From Adiantum capillus-veneris (taxonomy: Eukaryota; Streptophyta; Polypodiopsida; Polypodiales; Pteridaceae): 64,000 nt of DNA. The notes under the pieces were generated by a model that worked only from the letters and a program-made list of their open reading frames with translations, ran no database searches and was not told the origin of the DNA. Every line of letters starts with the position of its first letter. Within the stretch, counting starts at the first letter, position 1. The translations under genes and the position numbers were made by a program. The stretch covers positions 91,651,112 to 91,715,111 of the forward strand of contig CM043945.1 of assembly GCA_014529385.2 (NCBI GenBank), written 5' to 3'. Shown piece by piece: positions 11,306 through 22,864 of this stretch.

Positions 11306-12709
11306 ATGTCTGACGGTTTCAGTCAGATTGTTACTGAGAAGCTTGAGAAAAATAACTACCCTGCATGGAAGTTCAGAATAACAAATTTCCTAAAAGGAAA
11401 AGGTTATTGGGACTATGTAGAAGGAGACAATGAAAAGGAACCAGAGATTCCCGAGGCAAATGCTACAGCAGAACAAAGGAAAGCTTTGAGGGACTGGCAA
11501 CAAGGCCAGAGCAAAGTGATGTATTGGCTTTCTATGAGCATCACAGATGGCATGATGGGCTATCTACAGGATGCTGAAACCCCCGCCATTGCATGGAGAA
11601 ACTTAGGCAAAGTGTTCGAGGTGAACACCAAGGCAAGGAAGCTTCAACTAAAGTCGGAGCTAAATCAGGTTAAGAGGAACAACCTCTCAATCAATGATTA
11701 TGCCTTGAAGATCAAGAGTATCATTGAGGCTCTTGGATCTATTAAAGTCTCAGTGGAAGATGATGACATTGTCCGTGCATGCTTGGATGGTCTAGGAGAT
11801 GAGTATGTACATTTCAGGTCTTCCATGAATACAAGAGACGACATCCCTGTGTTCCAAGATTTGATTTCTATGATTATTCTTGAGGAGAAGAACCTTGACA
11901 CATCTTCTTCTCATGGCAGAAATAATTCTGAACAGGCCTTCTATTCTAACTCCAACAGAGGTAGAGGTAGAGGTCGTGGTCGAGGCCCAAGGGGTTGCAG
12001 GGGCCAATTTCTGGAATGGCAATCAAATCAAAACAATACAGGTGGCAGGGGAAACCACTCTCAAGGCAGGGGGAGTCAAAGAGGTCGTGGTGCAGGATCA
12101 AGCAGGCAGCAACATACTCCAGATAGTAGAGAATGTTGGACATGTGGTGAAAGAGGTCACATGTCACGTAACTGTCCAAAGGGAAAAGCAACTAGAAAGA
12201 GGGAACAGGGCAACTATGCATCTACTAGCAAAGATGCAGATGACAGCAAAAACGAGTGCATGTTTGTTATGCAGCATGTAATGAATACAATGACTGCAGA
12301 GAATTCCACCCAGGATGATGTTTGGTATGTGGATTCAGGTGCCTCTAATCACATGACGTCTCGTGGAGAGTGGTTTAGAGATATGCGCAAACCAGATGTG
12401 TCAGGCTATGTGCAGACAGGAGATGACACAGCTCACCCCATTGCTCATGTAGGGGACATACCTCTAAATACGAAGAGTGGGAAATCAAAGTACTTAGCAG
12501 ATGTACTTCATGTCCCAAACATTACAAAGAATCTTGTTTCTGTTGGACAAATGGTTGAGCAGGGTTTGCAGGTTCGCTTCAATCCAAATGGTTGTTATGT
12601 AGAAGATTTCCAGAATGGCTGTAAGCTGATCACAGAGGGAAAATGTGTGGGCAGAATGTTTACGCTGAATGTAGACATGCCTGAGGTAAAAGCTACATTA
12701 TTTGCATAG
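11306..12709 (+). pseudogene. C1 gag and protease
   Basis: I place the start at ATG 11306 (MSDGFSQIVTEKL), because C2 starts the same way and the upstream in-frame residues are not conserved. Gag runs through LKGKGYWDYVEG, WQQGQSKVMYWLSMSI and KARKLQLKSELNQV. A glycine/arginine-rich stretch follows (NSNRGRGRGRGRG), then an intact zinc knuckle, CWTCGERGHMSRNCPKG (CX2CX4HX4C), and the aspartic protease active site VWYVDSGASNHMTS. The frame stops at TAG 12707-12709, where C2 has CAG. Past it the same frame continues into integrase, so gag and pol form a single frame as in most plant copias. Confidence 0.92.
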
Positions 12710-13330
12710 GGCACAGGTGTTGTGGCTGATGTTGACATTTGGCACAAACGCATTGGCCATGTCAATGAGCAGAGATTGCGCAGCATGCAATCAAAACAGA
12801 TTGTAAAAGAGTTGCCCAAATTCAAGGTGGATGGTATGCATAAAGTGTGTGCAGCATGCCAGTTTGGAAAATAGTCAAAGGGCTCATTTCCACATGAGCG
12901 CAATGTATGTAAAAAGCCACTTGAGGTGGTGCACACAGATGTTTGGGGTCCAACCGATACTGCAAGTATACATGGTTGCAGGTATTATGTCTCTTTCATT
13001 GATGACCATACAAGGAAAGTATGGGTCTACTTCATGCGTAACAAAAGTGAAGTGTTTGGTCACTTTCAAGACTTCAAAGTCATGATTGAGAAGGAGACAG
13101 ATATGCAAATCAAGACATTGAGGTCAGATGGAGGGGGAGAGTACTTCTCCAATGATTTTTTAGATTTTTTGCGAATGCATGGTATACGCAGGCAGTTTAC
13201 ATGCAGATATACTCCACAACAGAATGGGGTCGCAGAAAGGAAAAACAGGCACATTGCAGAGGTTGCACGTGCATTGATGAATGAGAAAAACATGCCTCAT
13301 CATTTCTAGGCTGAAGCCATAAATACAGTT
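12710..13330 (+). pseudogene. C1 integrase
   Basis: In the same frame as gag, the zinc-binding region shows WHKRIGHVNEQRL and CAACQFGK. The catalytic core carries D, D and E in VHTDVWGP, LRSDGGGEYFSND and QQNGVAERKNR. Stops at 12872-12874 and 13307-13309 are both TAG, where C2 keeps CAG and TGG. The C-terminal integrase part (FGCITYVHVPDELRRKLDPK) continues from 13331 in the same frame. Confidence 0.92.
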
Positions 13331-15601
13331 GTGTACATTATGAACAGGACACCTACAGCTGCGGTGCATGATGTAACACCTGAGGAAAAGTTTACAGGTA
13401 CAAAGCCTGATTTGGCACACTTGAAAGTGTTTGGCTGCATAACTTACGTGCATGTACCAGATGAGTTGCGTAGGAAATTGGATCCTAAAGCAGAGAAATG
13501 TATTCTTGTGGGATATTCCCTTGAACAAAAGGGGTACAGGTGCTACAATCCTACTACACGAGAGTTACGAGTGAGCAGAGATGTAGTCTTTGATGAGATG
13601 AGCAGCTGGTACAGTAATGCACATGGCACTATTGGGGCTGATGTAAAAGATGATGTGGTTGTACAAAATGTGAGGCCACAGTCACAGGTTTTGAGTGGAC
13701 CACAAGAGTCCTCATCTCGTGGCTCTGTGGAGAAACCATGGAATGGTAGACTACGTACGCAGGTTACTCCACCAACAGGTACAGGGAATGTATCCCGAAA
13801 AGGAAAGGAAAAGGTTGATCTTATGGCTGATGCATCATCAGGTTTTTCACATGTAGACATGGATTCAGATGGTTCTGAACAAAGTCTTGATGAGGAATTT
13901 GGAATTCCAGCTATCAGGACACCTGGTGTAAGGAAAGTACAAGAAGATGCTAGAGGGAAAAGGAGTGACCCAGGACCACGTAGATCTAATAGAGTCAGAA
14001 ATCCAGTTCAAAAATTGACTTATGATGGGTATCTAGCGCATCACCAAGCCTACATGGCTAAGGTGATACAGGATGTGGAGCCCACATGTTTTGAGGATGC
14101 AGTTGGAAATGTGCATTGGGATGATGCAATGAATGAAGAGATGGCTGCATTGGAAGCAAACGACACATGGGAGTTGGTGCCATTGCCAAGTGGCAAGAAA
14201 GCTATTGGTTGTAAATGGGTGTATAAAACCAAGCATAAGGCTGATGGTAACATTGAGCGTCACAAGGCAAGGCTGGTCGCAAAGGGTTATGCACAAACGT
14301 ATGGCATAGACTATGAGGAGACCTTTGCTCCAGTGGCAAAGATGACGACTGTGAGAGCTGTCATAGCAGTGGCTGCATCTAGAGGATGGATTATGCATCA
14401 AATGGATGTAAAGAATGCCTTCTTGAATGGTGAGTTGCAAGAGGAAGTGTATATGGATCAGCCACCTGGTTATGTCGATCCAGGTTACCCAGATTATGTA
14501 TGCAGACTTCTCAAAGCTTTGTATAGTTTGAAGCAGGGCTCTAGAGCATGGTATGACAGGATTGCCAAGTATCTTGTCAGTATTGGTTTTAGGAGAGCTC
14601 ATGCTGATCATTCACTCTATGTACGTGAGAGTGATGTGGGTATTGTGGTCATTACCATATATGTAGATGACCTTATTATTGTGGGTGACAGTGCTATGGA
14701 GATTTGGGCGAGTTGCGCTACTTTCTTGGCATTGAGGTGATCAGGACTCTAGAGGGTGTATGGCTGTCACAGAGACAGTATGATTTGGACATGTTATCAA
14801 AGTATGGTATGGCTGATTGTAAGCCAATTTCTATTCCCTTGGATGTGAATGCAAAGCTGAGTGTAGATAAGGGTGATGCTGTTGAGGATGTCAACATGTA
14901 CAGGAAAGATTGTGGGTAGTCTAATCTACTTGACTATCACGAGGCGAGACTTGAGCTACACAGTAGGCTTGGAGAGTCAGTTCATGCAGCTTCTGAGGAA
15001 GCCACATTTGGATGGAGTACGACGCACACTTAGGTATGTGCAAGGTACTCTTGACTACGCATTGTTCTATGTAGCAGATGCACCATTAGCATTGTATGGG
15101 TATACAGATGCAGATTGGGCAGGTAGCATTGTTGATAGGAGATCTACGAGTGGCTTCATGTTCTCTTTTGGGAGTGCTGCTGTTACTTGGAGCAGCAAAA
15201 AGCAGCCTACGATTGCTTTATCGAGCACAGAGGCCGAGTACAGAGGTGCAGCAGTTGCGGCGTGCGAGGTAGCTTGGCTACGCACATTACTTGAGGACTT
15301 GGGAGTGTAGGTGGACCAGCAGATTGTCATTCATTGTGACAACCTCAGCAGCATGCAGTTGGCTAGGAACCCAGTGTTCCATGCCAGGACCAAACACATA
15401 GAGGTCCATTACCACTACGTTCGAGAGCGAGTGTTGGCGGGCGACATCGACTTGGTCTACGTCAGCACAGAGGAGCAGATAGCGGATATCTTTACCAAGG
15501 CCCTCGGAGCTGAGAAGCTTCGACGTTTCCGGACTATGCTTGGACTCTGCGACATGCAGAGCTCGAGGGGGAGTGTTGAGATATCGAGCTCTACACCTTG
15601 A
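13331..15601 (+). pseudogene. C1 integrase tail, reverse transcriptase and RNase H
   Basis: The first part holds the copia integrase GKGY-type tail (VGYSLEQKGYRCYN) and a charged linker. RT then begins near EMAALEANDTWELVPLP, with KARLVAKGYAQTYGIDY, ETFAPVAKMTTVRAV, QMDVKNAFLNGEL and the catalytic YVDDLIIVG. A 46-bp deletion after 14705, flanked by GATT microhomology, shifts the frame. A one-base insertion near 14908 shifts it again. RNase H follows (YTDADWAGS, ALSSTEAEYRGAA, CDNLSSMQLARNPVFH, ADIFTKALG) and is broken by TAG at 15308-15310, where C2 has CAG. Confidence 0.92.
15559..15573 (+). other. C1 polypurine tract
   Basis: GAGCTCGAGGGGGAG lies immediately before the 3' LTR, the expected plus-strand primer. 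C2 has the same tract at 22115-22129. Confidence 0.85.
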
Positions 15602-15966
15602 GTTGGCATCCACTACGGGTCTTGGCCGCTTACGGCATTTACTCACTGGCGCGTTAGGTGACCGACACGGAGGATCTCTGCCAGTGATTCTACAGCTGGA
15701 CTACACTTATAGTGCCAGCCTAGTACGCTTCTAGCGAGTTCACACTTAGTGATCGCATGTACATATGTGCTACTTTTTAGCTTTAGCACTTAGTCATTTT
15801 GTACTCTCTTTTCTGTAAAGAAGAAGAAGAAGCTTTAGCACTTAGTCATTTTGTACTCTCTTAGTCATTTTGTACTCTCTTTTCTGTAAAGAAGAAGAAG
15901 AAGCTTTCCATCTCTGTGTGCTTTGTGCTTGTTTTGTGTAGCTCTCTTACATCCTCATTCTTTACA
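15574..15966 (+). repeat. C1 3' LTR with internal duplication
   Basis: The LTR is 393 bp against 322 bp for the 5' copy. The extra 71 bp come from a repeated segment at about 15774-15905, in which GAAGAAGAAGAAGCTTT and CACTTAGTCATTTTGTACTC recur. The rest matches the 5' LTR with few changes. Confidence 0.9.
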
Positions 15967-16357
15967 AAGACTTGTAGAGATGGACCATAATCTTTGGTAA
16001 AGACAAGTGGAGAGTTGATTTCCATGGTAATTTATCTATATGGGATGGAAGATGGATATATTACTTTTCTACTGCTAATTCACAAGAGGTAAGAAAGTTT
16101 GGGGGTAGATAGTTGGCTATTGTATGCTTACTTTTATTTACAAAGCAAAAAAGAAAAGGGTGGTAATATAAATATATGACTAAGGTGACATTTTTGGGAA
16201 GAGTACAATGTATGTGTCGCCACAAAGGTTAAACGAAGAGGGGGAATTTACTTTAGATAACTTAATAGCGTAGAAAAATATATACACATATGAGGAAGAG
16301 GACATTGAGTAGGCTGAAAAATGTTGCAAAAAGATGGTTACCATTTTATGCCACTCA

Positions 16358-17228
16358 CTAGTAAGAACCTATCTATGTTTTACACATCCGATGACCCCAA
16401 GGCCACAAGTTGCCCTCTATGTTTTGAAGAATTTTTTGGCAACCTATGGACCCAGGGCCATAGGGTGCTCTCTATGCCATTGAAAAACCCTCATTGTTTT
16501 GGTACCCTATGGCCCCAGGTATAAAGCACTATTTGGTCTCTCTATGCTAGTAAGAATTGATCTTTGTTCTATATTGGCACCCTTTGGCCTGAAGGCCATA
16601 GGGTCCGCTCTGTGCTAGTAAGAACCAATCTATTCTCTATATTGGCACCCTAATTCAGGCCATAGGGTCCCCTGTATGTTAGTAAGAACCTCTCTATGCT
16701 CTACACATACTATGACCCCAAGGGCACAAGGTGCCCTCTATGTTTTGAAGAAACCCTTCATGATGGCACAAGGTGCCCTCTATGTTTTGAAGAAACCCTT
16801 CATGATGGTTTTTTGGCAACCTATGGACCCAGGGCCATAGGGTGCTCTCTATGATAGTAAAAACACTATTTTCTCCATATTGAGGAGACTTTGTGGGCTG
16901 AAGTCCATAGGTTCCCCTCTATGCTAGTTTCTCTATTTTCTCTACGTTGACACCCTGTGGCCTGAAGGCCATAGGGTTCCCTGTATGCTAGTAAGAAGCT
17001 CTATATGCTCTATGCTCTATTTTTACATCCTATGGCCCCAAGGTCACAAGGTGCCCTCATTGTTTTGAAAAAACCCTCATTGTTTTGGCACCCTATGGCC
17101 ACATGTATAAAGCACTATTTGGTCTCTCTATGTTAGTAAGAACCGATCTATGCTCTATATTGGCACCCTATGGCATAAAGGCCATATGGTCCCCCCTATG
17201 CTAGTAAGTAACTCTCTATGTTCTACAC
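16358..17228. repeat. Degenerate satellite array, segment 2
   Basis: Same units as segment 1, continuing the phrase CTAGTAAGAACC cut by G1. A local duplication is visible at 16735-16810 (CACAAGGTGCCCTCTATG ... CTTCATGATGG twice). The last five bases (TACAC, 17224-17228) are the target duplication of C2. Confidence 0.8.
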
Positions 17229-17547
17229 TGTTGAGATGTCGAGCTCTACATCTTGAGCTGGCATCCACTACGGGTCTTGGCCGCTTACGACATTTACTCA
17301 CTGGCACGTTAGGTGACCGACATAGAGGATCTCTGCCAGTGATTCTATAGTTGAACTACTTATAGTGCCAGCATAGTACGCTTCTAACGAGTTCACACTT
17401 AGTGACTGCATGTACATATGTGCTACTTTTCAGTTTTAGCACTTAGTCATTTTGTACCCTCGTTTCTATGAGAAGAAGAAGAAGCTTTCCATCTCTGTGT
17501 GCTTTGTGCTTGTCTTGTGTAGCTATCTTGCATCTTCTTTCTTTACA
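17229..17547 (+). repeat. C2 5' LTR
   Basis: It begins TGTTGAGATGTCGAGCTC and ends TTCTTTCTTTACA, and is followed at once by TGGTATCAGAGCC. It matches the C1 LTRs with scattered substitutions. Confidence 0.93.
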
Positions 17548-17560
17548 TGGTATCAGAGCC
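17548..17560 (+). other. C2 primer-binding site (initiator Met tRNA type)
   Basis: TGGTATCAGAGCC directly abuts the 5' LTR, identical to C1. Confidence 0.92.
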
Positions 17561-17808
17561 TGCTGCAAGCAAGAGAGGCTAAGAGAGCAAGAGTATCACA
17601 ATCCCTTCGTTCGCAATCCACGACCAAATGTCGAACATGTCTCCAAAGTGGAGTACATAGAGATTTATTGTACAAGTACAGTGGCTATATGTACGCTTGA
17701 TTGTGGACACTCGTTGAGTGTAGAAAGCTTTACCGGTACCACGATAGCAGGTTCAGCAGATTTGCAAGTTTTTGCAGATTGCAGCTATTTTTGTCTTAGT
17801 GCTTCAAG

Positions 17809-18918
17809 ATGTCTGACGGTTTCAGTCGGATTGTTACTGAGAAGCTTGAGAAAACTAACTACCTTGCATGGAAGTTCAGAATAACAAATTTCCTAAAAGG
17901 AAAAGGTTATTGGGACTATGTAGAAGGAGACAATGAAAAGGAACCAGAGATTCCCGAGGCAAATGCTACAGCAGAACAAAGGAAAGCTTTGAGGGACTGG
18001 CAACAAGGCCAGAGCAAAGTGATGTATTGGCTTTCTATGAGCATCACAGATGGCATGATGGGCTATCTACAGGATGCTGAAACCCCCGCCATTGCATGGA
18101 AAAACTTAGGCAGAGTGTTCGAGGTGAATACCAAGGCCAGGAAGCTTCAACTAAAGTTGGAGCTAAATCAGGTTAAGAGGAACAACCTCTCCATCAATGA
18201 TTATGCTTTGAAGATCAAGAGTATCATTGAGGCTCTTGGATCTATTAAAGTCTGAGTGGAAGACGATGACATTGTCCGTGCATGCTTGGATGGTCTAGGA
18301 GATGAGTATGTACATTTCATGTCTTCCATGAATACAAGAGACGACATCCCCGTGTTCCAAGATTTGATTTCTATGCTTATTCTTGAGGAGAAGAACCTTG
18401 ACACATCTTCTTCTCATGGCAGAAATAATTCTGAACAGGACTTCTATTCTAACTCCAACAGAGGTAGAGGTAGAGGTCATGGTCGAGGCCAAAGGGGTTG
18501 CAGGGGCCAATTTCAAGAAGTTCAATCAAATCAAAATAATACAGGTGGCAAGGGAAACCAGTCTCAAGGCAGGGGGAGTCAAAGAGGTCGTGGTGCAGGA
18601 TCAAGCAGGGAGCAACATATTGCAGATAGTAGAGAATGTTGGACTTGTTGTGAAAGAGGTCACATGTCACGTGATTGTCCAAAGGGAAAAGCAAGTGGAA
18701 AGAGAGAACAGGGCAACTATGCATCTACTAGCAGAGATGCAGATCACAACAAAAACGAGCGTATGTTTGTTATGCAGCATGTAATGAATACAATGACTGC
18801 AGAGAATTCCACCCAAGATGATTTTTGGTATGTGGATTCAGGTGCCCCTAATCACATGACGTCTCGTGGAGAGTGGTTTAGAGATATGCGCAAACCAGAT
18901 GTGTCAGGCTATGTGTAG
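17809..18918 (+). pseudogene. C2 gag and protease
   Basis: It starts at MSDGFSRIVTEKL and keeps the same order as C1: gag, a glycine/arginine-rich stretch, the zinc knuckle CWTCCERGHMSRDCPKG (CX2CX4HX4C spacing kept), and the protease site FWYVDSGAPNHMTS. Stops occur at 18253-18255 (TGA, C1 has TCA) and 18916-18918 (TAG, C1 has CAG). The frame is otherwise continuous with the downstream pol segments. Confidence 0.92.
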
Positions 18919-20100
18919 ACAGGAGATGACACAGCTCACCCCATTGCTCATGTAGGGGACATACCTCTAAATACGAAGAGTGGGAAATCAAAGTACTTTG
19001 TAGATGTACTTCATGTCCCAAACATTACAAATAATCTTGTTTTTGTTGGACAAATGGTTGAGCAGGGTTTGCAGGTTCGCTTCAATCCAAATGGCTGTTA
19101 TGTAGAAGATTTCCAGAATGGCTGTAAGCTGATCATAGAGGGCAAATGTGTGGGCAGAATGTTTACGCTGAATGTAGATATGCCTGAGGTAAAAGCTGCA
19201 TTATTTGCACAGGTCATAGGTGTTGTGGCTGATGTTGACATTTGGCACAAACGCATTGGCCATGTCAATGAGCAGAGATTGCGCAGCATGCAATCAAAAC
19301 AGATTGTAAAAGGTTTGCCCAAATTCAAGGTCGATGGTATGCATAAAGTGTGTGCAGCATGCCACTTTGGAAAACAGCCACAGGGCTCATTTCCACATGA
19401 GCGCAATGTATGTAAAAAGCCACTTGAGGTGGTGCACACAGATGTTTGGGGTCCAACCAATACTGCAAGTATACATGGTTGCAGGTATTATGTCTCTTTC
19501 ATTGATGACCATACAAGGAAAGTATGGGTCTACTTCATGCGTAACAAAAGTGAAGTGTTTGGTCACTTTCAAGACTTTAAAGTCATGATTGAGAAGGAGA
19601 CAGATATGCAAATCAAGACATTGAGGTCAGATGGAGGGGGCGAGTACTTCTCCAATGATTTTTCATATTTTCTGTGAATGCATGGTATACGCAGGCAATT
19701 TACATGCAGATATACTCCACAAGAGAATGGGGTCGCAGAAAGGAAGAACAGGCACATTGCGGAGGTTGCACGTGCATTGATGAATGAGAAGAACATGCCT
19801 CATCATTTCTGGGCTGAATTTGTAAATACAGCTGTGTACATTATGAACAGGACACCTACAGCTACGGTGCATGATGTAACACCTGAGAAAGAGTTTACAG
19901 GTACAAAGCCTAATTTGGCACACTTGAAAGTGTTTGGCTGCATCGCTTACGTGGATGTACCAGATGAGTTGCATAGGAAATTGGATCCTAAAGCAGAGAA
20001 ATGTATTCTTGTGGGATATTCCCTTGAACAAAAGGGGTACAGGTGCTACAATCCTACTACAGGAGAATTATGAGCGAGCAGAGATGTAGTCTTTGATGAG
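18919..20100 (+). pseudogene. C2 integrase
   Basis: The zinc region (WHKRIGHVNEQRL, CAACHFGK) and catalytic core (VHTDVWGP, LRSDGGGEYFSND, QENGVAERKNR) are intact as sequence. TGA codons at 19675-19677 and 20071-20073 interrupt it, and C1 has CGA at both. The pol frame is unchanged across both stops. Confidence 0.92.
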
Positions 20101-22157
20101 ATGAGCAGCTGGTACAATAATGCACATGGCACTATTGGGGCTGATGTAAAAGATGATGTGGTTGTACAAAATGTGAGGCCACAGTCACAGGTTTTGAGTG
20201 GACCACAAGAGTCCTCTTATCGTGGCTCTATTGAGAAGCCATGGAATGGTAGACTACGTACACAGGTTACTCCACCAGCAGGTACAGGGAATGTATCACG
20301 AAAAGGAAAGGAAAAGGTTGATGAACCTCCCCTAATGGCTGATGCATCATCCGGTTTTTCACATGTAGACATGGATTCAGATGGTTCTGAAAAAAGTCTT
20401 GATGAGGAATTGGGAATTCCGGCTGTCAGGACACCTGGTGTAAGAAAAGTACAAGAAGATGCTAGAGGGCAAAGGAGTGACTCAGGACCGCGTAGATCTA
20501 ATAGAGTCAGAAATCCAGTTCAAAAATTGACTTATGATGGGTATCTAGCGCATCACCAAGCCTACATGGCTAAGGTGATACAGGATATGGAGCCCACATG
20601 TTTTGAGGATGCAGTTGAAAATGTGCATTGGGATGATGCAATGAATGAAGAGATGGCTGCATTGGAAGCAAACGACACATGGGAGTTGGTGCCATTGCCA
20701 AGTGGCAAGAAAGCTATTGGCTGTAAATGGGTGTATAAAACCAAGCATAAGGCTGATGGTAACATTCAGCATCACAAGGCAAGGCTTGTCGCAAAGGGTT
20801 ATGCACAGACGTATGGCATAGACTATGAGGAGACCTTTGCTCCAGTGGCAAAGATGACGACTATGAGAGTTGTCATAGCAGTGGCTGCATCTAGAGGATG
20901 GATTATGCATCAAATGGATGTAAAGAATGCCTTCTTGAATGGTGGGTTGAAAGAGGAAGTGTATATGGATCATCCACCTGGTTATGTCGATCCAAGTTAC
21001 CCAGATTATGTATGCAGGCTTCTCAAAGCTTTGTATGGTTTGAAGCAGGGCTTTGGAGCATGGTATGATAGGATTGCCAAGTATCTTGTCAGTATTGGGT
21101 TTAGGAGAGCTCATGCTGATCATTCACTCTATGTACGTGAGACTGATGTGGGGATTGTGGTCATTACCATATATGTAGATGACCTTATTATTGTGGGTGA
21201 AAATGCTATGGAGATTGACCATGTGAAGGGTCTTCTCAAACAGGAGTTTGAAATGAAAGATTTGGGCGAGTTGCGCTACTTTCTTGGCATTGAGGTGATC
21301 AGAACTCCAGAGGGTGTATGGCTGTCACAGAGATAGTATGCTTTGGACATGTTGTCAAAGTATGGTATGGTTTATTGTAAGCCAATTTCTATTCCCTTGG
21401 ATGTGAATGCAAAGCTAAGTGCAGAGAAGGGTGATGTTGTTGAGTATGTCAAGATGTACAGGAAGATTGTGGGTAGTCTAATCTACTTGACTATCATGAG
21501 GCCAGACTTGAGCTACACAGTAGGCTTGGAGAGTCAGCTCATGCAGCTTCCAAGGAAGCCACATTTGGATGGAGTATGACGCACACTTCGGTATGTGCAA
21601 GGGACTCTTGACTACGTATTGTTCTATGCAGCAGATGCGCCATTAGCATTATATGGGTATACAGATGCAGATTGGGCAGGTATCATTGTTGATAGGAGAT
21701 ATACGAGTGGCTTCATGTTCTCTTTTGGGAGTGTTGCTGTTAGTTGGAGTAGCAAAAAGGAGCTATGGTTGCTTTATCGAGCACAGAGGCCGAGTACAGA
21801 GGTGCAGCAGTTGCGGCGTGCGAGGTAGCTTGGCTACGCACATTACTTGAGGACTTGGGAGTGCAGGTGGACCAGCAGATTTTGATCCATTGTGACAACC
21901 TTAGGAGCATGCAGTTGGCTAGGAACCCAGTGTTCCATGCCAGGACCAAGCACATAGAGGTCCATTACCACTACGTTCGAGAGAGAGTGTTGGCGGGTGA
22001 CATCGACTTGGTCTACATCAGCACAGAGGAGCAGATAGCGGATATCTTTACCAAGGCCCTCGGAGCTGAGCAGCTTCGACGTTTCCAGACTATGCTTGGA
22101 CTCTGCAACATGCAGAGCTCGAGGGGGAGTTTTGAGATGTCGAGATCTACATCTTGA
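20101..22157 (+). pseudogene. C2 reverse transcriptase and RNase H
   Basis: RT shows QMDVKNAFLNGGL, YVDDLIIVG and the segment DHVKGLLKQEFEMKDLG that is deleted in C1. Stops are at 21334-21336 (TAG, C1 CAG) and 21577-21579 (TGA, C1 CGA). An indel near 21755 shifts RNase H into another frame, where ALSSTEAEYRGAA, CDNLRSMQLARNPVFH and ADIFTKALG are found. Confidence 0.9.
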
Positions 22158-22450
22158 GCTGGCATCCACTACGGGTCTTGGCCGCTTACGACATTTATTC
22201 ACTGGCGTGTTAGGTGACCGACATAGTGGATCTCTGCCAGTGATTCTATAGCTGGACTACACTTATAGTGCCAGCCTAGTACGCTTCTAGAAAGTTCACA
22301 CTTAGTGACTGCATGTACATATGTGCTACTTTTCAGTTTTAGCACTTAGTCATTTTGTACTCTCTTTTCTGTGAGAAGAAGAAGAAGATTTCCATCTCTG
22401 TGTGCTTTGTGCTTGTCTTGTGTAGATCTCTTGCATCCTCATTCTTTACA
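22130..22450 (+). repeat. C2 3' LTR
   Basis: This is the 321-bp copy of 17229-17547. Its first two bases are TT instead of TG, a mutation in the conserved LTR terminus. It ends CATCCTCATTCTTTACA before the TACAC duplication. Confidence 0.92.
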
Positions 22451-22864
22451 TACACATCCTATGATCCCAAGGCCAAAGGGTTCCCTCTATGTTTTGAAGA
22501 AACCCTTCATGAGGGTTTTTTGGCAACCTATGGACCCAAGGCCATAGGATTCTCTCTATGCCATTGAGGAGACCTTGTGGGATGAATTCCATAGGGTCCC
22601 CTCTCTGCTAGTGAGAACCTCTGTTTTCTCTACGTTGACACATGTGGCCTGAAGGCCATAGGGTTCCCTCTATGATAGTAAGAATCTCTCTATGCTCTAT
22701 GCTCTATGCTCTATGCTCTCTATTGACATCCTATGACCCAAGGCCACAAGGTGCCCTCATAGTTTCGTAAAAACCCTCATTGTTTTGGCACATTATGGCC
22801 TTAGGTATAAAGCACTATTTGGTCTCACTATGCTAGTAAGAACCGATCTATGCTCTATATTGGG
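22451..22864. repeat. Degenerate satellite array, segment 3
   Basis: The satellite resumes after C2 with the phrases GTTTTGGCACATTATGG and CTATGCTAGTAAGAACC. The last recognisable unit ends in CTATATTGGG at 22864, where the sequence changes abruptly to LINE-like sequence. CTCTATG is repeated several times at about 22690-22720. Confidence 0.78.

Larger units (their letters stand above)
10749..15966 (+). mobile_element. C1: Ty1/copia LTR retrotransposon nested in G1
   Basis: The element is complete from TGTTGAGATG to ATTCTTTACA, with AAGAC duplicated at 10744-10748 and 15967-15971. It has a 322-bp 5' LTR, an iMet-type primer site, and gag, protease, integrase, RT and RNase H in the copia order. 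A polypurine tract and a 393-bp 3' LTR close it. Compared with C2 it carries four nonsense codons (12707, 12872, 13307, 15308), a 46-bp deletion near 14706 and a one-base insertion near 14908. It is therefore inactive but young enough for all domains to be legible. Confidence 0.95.
893..16357 (-). mobile_element. G1: Ty3/gypsy Tat-like LTR retrotransposon, split by copia C1
   Basis: A complete minus-strand element runs from a 3' LTR (893-2960) to a 5' LTR (9067-16357). The 5' LTR is interrupted by copia C1 plus its target duplication (10749-15971). Without that insertion both LTRs are 2068 bp and both are bounded by TG...CA on the plus strand. The 4-bp sequence CTAG flanks the element at 889-892 and 16358-16361, and the joined flanks restore the satellite phrase GCTAGTAAGAACC. 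Internal order on the minus strand is gag-protease, RT, gypsy RNase H, a second archaeal-type RNase H, then integrase. The dual RNase H places it in the Tat lineage. Three in-frame stops and at least two frameshifts make it non-autonomous now. Confidence 0.93.
9067..16357 (-). repeat. 5' LTR of G1, interrupted by copia C1
   Basis: 9067-10748 and 15972-16357 together make 2068 bp and match 893-2960 throughout. The interruption is copia C1 plus one copy of its AAGAC target duplication. Copy 1 shows the uninterrupted site (ATAGAAGACTTGTAGAG near 2571). The insertion lies in the U3 side of this LTR, upstream of its TATA box at 9990-9997. Confidence 0.93.
17229..22450 (+). mobile_element. C2: Ty1/copia LTR retrotransposon, same family as C1
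   Basis: A complete copy lies between TACAC duplications (17224-17228 and 22451-22455). It has LTRs of 319 bp (17229-17547) and 321 bp (22130-22450), the iMet-type primer site at 17548 and the polypurine tract at 22115-22129. It is very close to C1 along its whole length and keeps the RT segment that C1 lost. Six nonsense codons and one indel (near 21755) inactivate it. It sits in the satellite, not in G1, so the two copias are independent insertions. Confidence 0.95.

Noticed and set aside
14033-14611. 192-residue minus-strand protein, also at 20545-21123
   Set aside because: Antisense shadow of the conserved copia RT frame.
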